DNA of 18,276 bases from SKKY01 sp964622305. GTDB lineage: Bacteria; Bacillota; Peptococcia; Peptococcales; SKKY01. The translations under genes were made by a program, and so were the position numbers. The notes under the pieces were generated by a model. It worked only from the letters and a program-made list of their open reading frames with translations. It had not been told where the DNA came from and ran no database searches. The DNA is taken from NCBI GenBank assembly GCA_964622305.1, contig CAZUPR010000025.1, positions 1-18,276 on the forward strand. Reading direction: 5' to 3'. Positions 13,489 through 18,276 of the stretch are shown piece by piece. The stretch's first letter is position 1. The number at the start of each line of letters is the position of its first letter.

Positions 13489-14655
13489 ATGACCCCAGCC
13501 AAGAAAAAAATAATCAGTGTTTTTGGAACCAGGCCTGAGGCCATTAAAATGGCTCCTCTAGTAAAAGAAATAGAAAAAAATGAATATATGGAGAGCGTTC
13601 TTGTAGTAACTGCTCAGCACAGGGAAATGTTGGATCAAGTTTTGGAACTTTTTGACCTTAAGCCAGATTATGACCTGGATATAATGAAGGCCAATCAATC
13701 TTTGACAGACATTACGGCCAATGTTCTCAAGGGATTGGAAAAAATTTTTGAAGAGGAAAAACCAGACTTAGTTTTGGTTCATGGTGATACCAGCACAACA
13801 TTTACAGCTTCTTTGGCTGCCTATTATAAACAAATTCCTATTGGGCATGTTGAAGCAGGGCTGCGTTCGGGCAATCTCTATTCTCCCTTTCCAGAAGAAG
13901 GGAACAGAATATTAACCGGCCACCTGGCAAACTGGCATTTTGCTCCAACAAAAAGAGCTAAAGAAAACTTGCTCAGAGAAAATATCAATGAAGAACAGAT
14001 TTTTATTACGGGCAATACAGTTATAGACGCCCTTATGGAAACTTTAAAAAAACAAGATGAAAAAAAATTCACAAAAACTTTAAATTTATCTTGTAGTCAA
14101 CTATCACATGATGATAAAATGTTACTTGTGACTGCACACAGGCGTGAAAATCACGGGCAGCCTTTAGAAAATATTTTTAAAGCCTTAGTAGATATACATA
14201 ATGATTTTACGGATGTGAAAATTATTTTCCCGGTGCATAAAAATCCCAGAGTGAGAGGGCTGGCTGAGAAGATTTTATCTGGTAAAGAGCGAATCTTTTT
14301 AATAGAGCCGCTTGAATATGAGGACTTCTCATATTTGATGAATAAGTCCTATTTAATCTTAACTGATTCTGGTGGTATTCAAGAGGAAGCACCTGCTTTA
14401 GGAAAGCCTGTTTTAGTTTTACGCGAAAATACAGAGAGGCCGGAAGCAGTAGAAGCTGGTACTGTTAAACTTATAGGAACTGAAAGAGTTAACATTTACA
14501 AAAATGTAAAAAAACTCTTAACTGAAAAGGAAAGCTATGATAGAATAGTTAAGGCGATTAATCCATACGGCGACGGAAAAGCCTCAAAAAGAATTGTAGC
14601 GGCAATCGGGCAAGTTTTGGACTTGCCAGGAAACGATTTCGAAGAGTGGAAATAG
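13489..14655 (+). CDS. wecB: UDP-N-acetylglucosamine 2-epimerase, non-hydrolysing
   Basis: Interconverts UDP-GlcNAc and UDP-ManNAc, the precursor for teichoic acid linkage units and other surface polymers. It has 388 residues and a GT-B fold. Motifs in order are GTRPEAIKMAPL (13-24), AQHREML (42-48), HGDTSTT (98-104), HVEAGLRS (120-127), PFPEEGNR (133-140), TAHRREN (215-221), DSGGIQEEAP (293-302) and RENTERPEA (312-320). All expected catalytic and UDP-binding parts are present. The position just before the ATP synthase genes is common in Firmicutes (mnaA-atpI-atpB). The last base of the stop is one base before the atpZ start. Confidence 0.96.
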   Translation: MTPAKKKIISVFGTRPEAIKMAPLVKEIEKNEYMESVLVVTAQHREMLDQVLELFDLKPDYDLDIMKANQSLTDITANVLKGLEKIFEEEKPDLVLVHGDTSTTFTASLAAYYKQIPIGHVEAGLRSGNLYSPFPEEGNRILTGHLANWHFAPTKRAKENLLRENINEEQIFITGNTVIDALMETLKKQDEKKFTKTLNLSCSQLSHDDKMLLVTAHRRENHGQPLENIFKALVDIHNDFTDVKIIFPVHKNPRVRGLAEKILSGKERIFLIEPLEYEDFSYLMNKSYLILTDSGGIQEEAPALGKPVLVLRENTERPEAVEAGTVKLIGTERVNIYKNVKKLLTEKESYDRIVKAINPYGDGKASKRIVAAIGQVLDLPGNDFEEWK

Positions 14656-14656
14656 A

Positions 14657-14866
14657 ATGGGACATTTATATGTAGCAATGCAGTTTGGACTTTACATGGC
14701 CGCCTTTGTTTTATTTGCTTATAAGGGTGGGGCTTGGTTGGACCAAAGGTTTTATACATATCCACTTTTTTCTTTGGGACTTGTATTGCTTGCAGTAATT
14801 AATTCTTTCGTTAGCCTCATGACAAAATTGGACATTATGGAAAAACGCAAGAAAAAGAAAGATTAG
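14657..14866 (+). CDS. atpZ: AtpZ/AtpI-type ATP synthase accessory membrane protein
   Basis: A 69-residue protein with two membrane helices and a basic tail ending KRKKKKD. The stretch GGAWLDQRFYTYPLFSLGLV matches the ATPase_gene1 (AtpZ) pattern of a glycine-rich helix end, then LD, then a short loop with a proline before helix 2. Proteins of this type help assemble the c ring or have been linked to Mg2+ handling in alkaliphilic Bacillus. No larger classical AtpI follows, so this is the only such protein in the operon. The ribosome binding site is weak and the gene lies one base after wecB, so it is probably translated by coupling. Confidence 0.82.
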   Translation: MGHLYVAMQFGLYMAAFVLFAYKGGAWLDQRFYTYPLFSLGLVLLAVINSFVSLMTKLDIMEKRKKKKD

Positions 14867-14889
14867 ATTCTCTTGAAAGGGGTGAAAAA

Positions 14890-15591
14890 ATGTTTATAGG
14901 AACTGCCTATGCTTCAGATGGTGAACTGCATGCGGTTTTTAGCCTTTTCGGGATAGATGTAATGGCCCAGATTTTCACAATGTGGTTTGTAATAGCTTTT
15001 TTGGCTATTCTTGCTATTATGTCTACAAGAAATCTGCAAAAATACCCTACAGGTTTGCAAAATATTGCAGAATGGGCTGTGGAGACCCTCATGAATCTTT
15101 TTGATGACTTGATGGGTGGCAAAGGATCAAGTAAGAAATATCTACCCTTTCTTGGCAGTATGTTTCTTTTGATTATGGCTTCAAACTACTCTGGTCTTCT
15201 GCCAGGTGCTGGCATGTATGATTCCTTTATGCCTCCAACAAATACTCTAAGTGTTACTTTGGGGCTTGGTCTATGTACATTTTTTGCAATACATTACTAT
15301 GGGGTAAAGGAAAAAGGATTTCGTTATTTTAAGCACTTTATTGAACCATATCCCCCTTTCCTTCCATTGAATATACTGGAAGAAATTGTAAGGCCAGTAT
15401 CGCTATCACTGCGTCTCTTTGGTAACATTTATGGTGAAGAAATGGTAGCGGCTGTTCTTTTCGGCCTTGTACCCTTTGTTCTGCCAGTTCCTGCTCACTT
15501 ATTAGGTCTTCTGTTTGGTGGAGTTCAGGCTCTTGTTTTTACGCTTTTATCGGCAATATACATAGGGTCAGCTACATCGGGGGGGCATTAA
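14890..15591 (+). CDS. atpB: ATP synthase Fo subunit a
   Basis: A 233-residue membrane protein that forms the two proton half-channels against the c ring. The essential arginine is Arg175 in LSLRLFGNIYGEE (173-185), and Gln213 in FGGVQALVFTLLSAIYI is the usual partner on the last helix. The loop PPTNTLSVTLGLGL (115-128) stands where most a subunits have a PTADLN-type motif, so it is somewhat diverged. It ends in SATSGGH, close to the common end of this family. AAAGGGGTG precedes the ATG at a good distance. It lies 23 bases after atpZ and 54 bases before atpE. Confidence 0.96.
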   Translation: MFIGTAYASDGELHAVFSLFGIDVMAQIFTMWFVIAFLAILAIMSTRNLQKYPTGLQNIAEWAVETLMNLFDDLMGGKGSSKKYLPFLGSMFLLIMASNYSGLLPGAGMYDSFMPPTNTLSVTLGLGLCTFFAIHYYGVKEKGFRYFKHFIEPYPPFLPLNILEEIVRPVSLSLRLFGNIYGEEMVAAVLFGLVPFVLPVPAHLLGLLFGGVQALVFTLLSAIYIGSATSGGH

Positions 15592-15645
15592 TAAATATAT
15601 TAAGAAATGTAAGAATTAATAATCTAATGAAAGGAGGGGACAATA

Positions 15646-15879
15646 ATGGAATTATCCACAGCATTATTTGCTTTTGCAGCAGCTCTTTCAGTTACACTTG
15701 CAACAGTTATACCAGGTCTTTCCCAAGGTAAAACAGCAGCAGCAGCTATGGAAGCTATCGCCAGACAACCAGAAGCAGCAGGTGACATTCGTACTTCCTT
15801 GATTCTTTCCTTAGCAATGATGGAAGCAATGACAATTTATGGTTTATTAATCGCGTTTTTAATACTAGGTAAAATATAA
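15646..15879 (+). CDS. atpE: ATP synthase Fo subunit c
   Basis: A short c subunit of 77 residues forming a helical hairpin with the loop ARQPEAAGDI. The ion carrier is Glu60, with Gln27 and Tyr65 near it (MMEAMTIYG). This matches the H+-binding site of cyanobacterial and chloroplast rings. The Ser/Thr after the Glu that Na+ rings need is replaced by Ala61. Helix 1 is unusual: only Gly24 and Gly28 remain of the usual glycine series, and the other places hold Thr17, Ala19, Ile22, Ser26 and Ala32. AAAGGAGGGG is a very strong ribosome binding site, as expected for a subunit needed in many copies. Confidence 0.95.
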   Translation: MELSTALFAFAAALSVTLATVIPGLSQGKTAAAAMEAIARQPEAAGDIRTSLILSLAMMEAMTIYGLLIAFLILGKI

Positions 15880-15904
15880 GCGCAACTTAATAATGCCTAA
15901 TAAT

Positions 15905-15932
15905 GGCGATTGGATAAATTTATTCAATCGCC
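15905..15932 (+). repeat. Long hairpin between atpE and atpF
   Basis: GGCGATTG (15905-15912) pairs perfectly with CAATCGCC (15925-15932). The 12 bases between them, GATAAATTTATT, are nearly self-complementary, so almost all 28 bases can pair. No T run follows, so it is not a standard terminator. It lies in the longest gap of the atp operon (122 bases) and could protect or separate the atpE mRNA from the downstream part. Confidence 0.8.
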
Positions 15933-16001
15933 TAGTTACTGTCAGGAATAATTAATATTATAGTCTTATTTTGTTAATTGCTACAGGAAGGAGGTTCTCT
16001 T

Positions 16002-16487
16002 GTGCAAATAAATATTCCAACCATTGTCTGGGCTATGCTGAATTTTTTGGTTCTGGCATTAGTCTTAAAAAAATTCTTTTTCGGCCCCATTACCAATATG
16101 CTGGATGAAAGAGCAGAAAGAGTTAAGAAAGACATGGATTCCGCAGAAGCAGATAGGCTTGCGATGGAGAAAATGAAGGAAGAATATACATCCCAAATTC
16201 AAAATGCGCACTTAGAGGCTCAGCAAATTATTACCGCTGCTAAAAGGTCAGCAGAAGAAACTAAAAATGAAATTTTAGAAGAAGCCAGAGAAGGCGCTTC
16301 AAAATTAAAGGATAAAGCTATAAAGGAAATAGAAGAAGAAAAAGTTTCAGCTATCAGAGAGCTAAAAGGCGAGGTATCTGGTTTATCACTATTACTGGCG
16401 GAAAAAATAATTGGCCGGAGCTTAAATCCCGATGATCATAAAAAGTTGATTAACGACTTTATGGAAGAGGCAGGGGATTTAAATTGA
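16002..16487 (+). CDS. atpF: ATP synthase Fo subunit b
   Basis: Peripheral stalk subunit of 161 residues. A single N-terminal membrane helix (about 5-25, TIVWAMLNFLVLALVLKKFF) ends with FGPI, followed by a long charged coiled coil rich in Glu, Lys and Ala that reaches up to F1 and subunit delta. I chose the GTG at 16002 because AAGGAGG at 15988-15994 lies seven bases before it; a longer reading from TTG at 15978 would translate through that ribosome binding site. The stop overlaps the atpH start by four bases. Only one b-type gene is present, so the stalk would be a homodimer. Confidence 0.95.
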   Translation: MQINIPTIVWAMLNFLVLALVLKKFFFGPITNMLDERAERVKKDMDSAEADRLAMEKMKEEYTSQIQNAHLEAQQIITAAKRSAEETKNEILEEAREGASKLKDKAIKEIEEEKVSAIRELKGEVSGLSLLLAEKIIGRSLNPDDHKKLINDFMEEAGDLN

Positions 16488-17020
16488 ACAGAGATCAGAT
16501 AACTAAAAGATATGCACAGGCTATTTTAGGTGTTGCCTCTGAAAAAAAAGAAGAAGATAAGTTTGAACAGGAACTGTCTTTGTTTGAGGAAATCATCAAG
16601 GAAAACAGCGACTTTTCAGCATTTTTAAATAGCAAACTTATTCAAGCAGAAGATAAAATAAAGGTCTTGAATGATGTTTTCGGTAAAGACTTTTCCCCTG
16701 AAATCATGAATTTTCTAAGCATTATTTGTGAGAAAAACAGGGAGGAATATATAGTAGAAATATCTGCTAAATACAGAGAAATTGCCAATGAATATAGAGG
16801 GATTGCTCTTTTAGATTGCTATTCAGCGGTTGAAGTTAATGAAAAACAAAAAGAAGAGCTGATGGTAAAACTTTCAGAAGTGCTTGGCAAGAAAATAAAA
16901 CTCAGCATGAATATTGATGAAACACTACTTGGAGGCCTGCAGGTTAAATACAAGGATCAAATTATTGATGGTAGTGTAATTAACAGGCTTGGTCAATACA
17001 AGAAAGTGCTCACAAAATAA
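16484..17020 (+). CDS. atpH: ATP synthase F1 subunit delta
   Basis: A 178-residue soluble subunit that links the top of F1 to the b stalk (the OSCP homologue). The N-terminal domain begins RYAQAILGVASEKK, typical of the family, and the C-terminal part has the conserved MNIDETLLGGLQVKYKDQII pattern close to the end. The start is TTG at 16484, overlapping the atpF stop, with AGGGGA about seven bases upstream. It is followed after 27 bases by atpA behind a GGTGAGG-type ribosome binding site. Length and position in the b-delta-alpha order are normal. Confidence 0.94.
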   Translation: MNRDQITKRYAQAILGVASEKKEEDKFEQELSLFEEIIKENSDFSAFLNSKLIQAEDKIKVLNDVFGKDFSPEIMNFLSIICEKNREEYIVEISAKYREIANEYRGIALLDCYSAVEVNEKQKEELMVKLSEVLGKKIKLSMNIDETLLGGLQVKYKDQIIDGSVINRLGQYKKVLTK

Positions 17021-17047
17021 GCTGGTATTAGTGAGGTGAGGGACTAA

Positions 17048-18276
17048 ATGAGTATTAGACCTGAAGAAATTAGTTCCATACTGAAGCAGCAAATTCAAAA
17101 CTATAAAACTGTTCTGGAAGTATCTGAAGAGGGTACGGTAATCCAGGTTGGTGACGGTATTGCTCGTATCTATGGTTTAGAAAGTGCTATGGCTGGTGAA
17201 CTTTTAGAGTTCCCCGGAGAAACTTATGGTATGGCTTTGAACCTTGAAGAAAACAACATTGGTGTTGTTATTTTAGGTCCATATTCACATATTAAAGAGG
17301 GAGATAAGGTTAAGAGAACAGGCAGAATTGTTGAAGTTCCTGCTGGTGAGGCTATGATAGGACGTACTGTAAACGCCCTTGGACAGCCCATTGACGGAAA
17401 GGGACCAATTAACACAGAAACATACAGGCCTATTGAAGCACCAGCTCCCGGTGTTATTTACAGAAAGTCAGTACATGAACCGTTGCAAACCGGTATCAAG
17501 GCTATTGACTCCATGGTTCCAATAGGAAGAGGTCAGCGTGAACTTATTATCGGTGACCGTCAGACAGGTAAAACTGCTGTTGCTATTGATACAATCATCA
17601 ATCAAAAAGGTCAGGATGTTATTTGTATTTATGTAGCTATTGGACAAAAAAGATCAACAGTTGCTAACGTAGTACATACTCTTGAGCAAAGTGGCGCTAT
17701 GGATTATACGATTGTTGTTGCGGCAACAGCTTCCGAGCCAGCTCCCCTTCTCTATATCGCTCCTTATGCAGGCTGTGCTATGGGTGAAGAGTTTATGTAC
17801 AATGGAAAGCACGTTTTAATTATTTATGATGACTTATCAAAACAAGCAGTTGCTTACAGGGAATTGTCCTTGCTGCTTCGTCGTCCCCCAGGACGTGAAG
17901 CTTACCCAGGTGACGTTTTCTATCTGCACTCCCGTCTTTTAGAGAGGTCTGCCAAACTGAGTGATAGTTTGGGGGCAGGATCTATGACTGCTCTTCCAAT
18001 AATTGAAACTCAGGCTGGTGACGTATCTGCTTATATTCCGACCAACGTAATTTCTATTACAGACGGTCAGATTTATCTGGAATCAGATCTTTTTAACTCT
18101 GGTGTAAGACCAGCTATTAACGCTGGTATTTCAGTATCCCGGGTTGGTGGATCTGCTCAGATTAAGGCGATGAAACAAGTTGCCGGACCATTACGTCTGG
18201 ATCTTGCTCAGTTTAGAGAACTGGCAGCTTTTGCACAATTTGGTTCTGACCTGGATGCTGCAACGAAAGCCCGTCT
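17048..18276 (+). CDS. atpA: ATP synthase F1 subunit alpha, 3' end outside the window
   Basis: The first 409 codons of the roughly 500-residue alpha subunit, running off the right edge. The N-terminus SIRPEEISSILKQQI is followed by the beta-barrel domain. The nucleotide-binding P-loop is GDRQTGKT at residues 169-176, and further conserved parts are AIGQKRSTVANVV, ATASEPAPLLYIAPYAG and LLLRRPPGREAYPGDVFY. SVSRVGGSAQ, near the end of the visible part, is also normal. Alpha subunits carry the non-catalytic nucleotide sites and alternate with beta in F1. No damage is visible. The start ATG lies a few bases after a GGTGAGGG ribosome binding site. Confidence 0.97.
   Translation, partial: MSIRPEEISSILKQQIQNYKTVLEVSEEGTVIQVGDGIARIYGLESAMAGELLEFPGETYGMALNLEENNIGVVILGPYSHIKEGDKVKRTGRIVEVPAGEAMIGRTVNALGQPIDGKGPINTETYRPIEAPAPGVIYRKSVHEPLQTGIKAIDSMVPIGRGQRELIIGDRQTGKTAVAIDTIINQKGQDVICIYVAIGQKRSTVANVVHTLEQSGAMDYTIVVAATASEPAPLLYIAPYAGCAMGEEFMYNGKHVLIIYDDLSKQAVAYRELSLLLRRPPGREAYPGDVFYLHSRLLERSAKLSDSLGAGSMTALPIIETQAGDVSAYIPTNVISITDGQIYLESDLFNSGVRPAINAGISVSRVGGSAQIKAMKQVAGPLRLDLAQFRELAAFAQFGSDLDAATKAR

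Noticed and set aside
15646..15879. Na+-coupled ATP synthase, because Gln27 and Glu60 are both present in the c subunit.
   Set aside because: The Ser/Thr directly after the Glu is Ala61. Gln plus Glu followed by Ala and then Tyr is also found in cyanobacterial and chloroplast H+ rings, so H+ coupling fits better.
15936..15964. TTACTG-17-TATAGT before atpF as an internal promoter.
   Set aside because: The -35 matches consensus at only two of six places. Spacing alone in AT-rich DNA is not enough.
15978..16001. An upstream TTG start for atpF at 15978.
   Set aside because: It would translate through the AAGGAGG that serves the GTG at 16002, and it has no ribosome binding site of its own.

Overview
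This window is AT-rich chromosomal DNA of a Firmicutes-type anaerobe, most likely a member of the Clostridia. The evidence is the strong Shine-Dalgarno sites with frequent TTG/GTG starts, the Bacillus-like gene order ywlC-ywlE-ywlG-glyA-upp-(wecB)-atp, and the Mbh-like form of the Mrp antiporter. A salt- or alkali-adapted lifestyle is possible, because an Mrp operon lies next to a probable c-di-AMP osmotic regulator, but the genus cannot be assigned from the sequence.

Region 1 (1-7496, + strand) is a tightly packed 11-gene operon for a multisubunit cation/proton antiporter: mrpE, mrpF, mrpG, MbhD-like, MbhE-like, mrpB, mrpC, three NuoL/M/N-type antiporter subunits and one small membrane protein. 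MrpA does not occur as a single large protein; its C-terminal parts are separate genes. No hydrogenase genes follow. A clear intrinsic terminator closes the operon.

Region 2 (7497-8066) is a gap in the dense gene layout and the most interesting part of the window. On the minus strand it holds a complete small transcription unit: a near-consensus sigma-A promoter (TTTACA-17-TATAAT), a leader of about 187 nt with a long-range closing helix and mutually exclusive pairings, a strong ribosome binding site, a 49-codon ORF for a signal-peptide-like or membrane peptide, and a terminator. It points toward the Mrp operon and is divergent from the promoter of the next gene. I do not recognise the leader as a known riboswitch class.

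Region 3 (8067-14655, + strand) begins with a GntR-type winged helix fused to a coiled coil and an RCK_C/TrkA_C domain, which is the architecture of the c-di-AMP-sensing repressor BusR. Housekeeping genes follow with little or no spacing: threonylcarbamoyl-AMP synthase, a YwlE-type protein-arginine phosphatase, YwlG, serine hydroxymethyltransferase, uracil phosphoribosyltransferase, dCMP deaminase, a MazG-like protein and UDP-GlcNAc 2-epimerase. Together they serve tRNA t6A synthesis, one-carbon and pyrimidine nucleotide supply, and cell-surface sugar supply.

Region 4 (14657-18276, + strand) is the F1Fo ATP synthase operon: atpZ, atpB, atpE, atpF, atpH and the first 409 codons of atpA, which runs off the end. 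The c subunit has a cyanobacterial/chloroplast-like ion site, which predicts H+ coupling, but it lacks most of the usual glycines of helix 1. A long hairpin lies between atpE and atpF. The antiporter and the ATP synthase would share the proton circuit of the membrane, with Mrp exchanging Na+ for H+.
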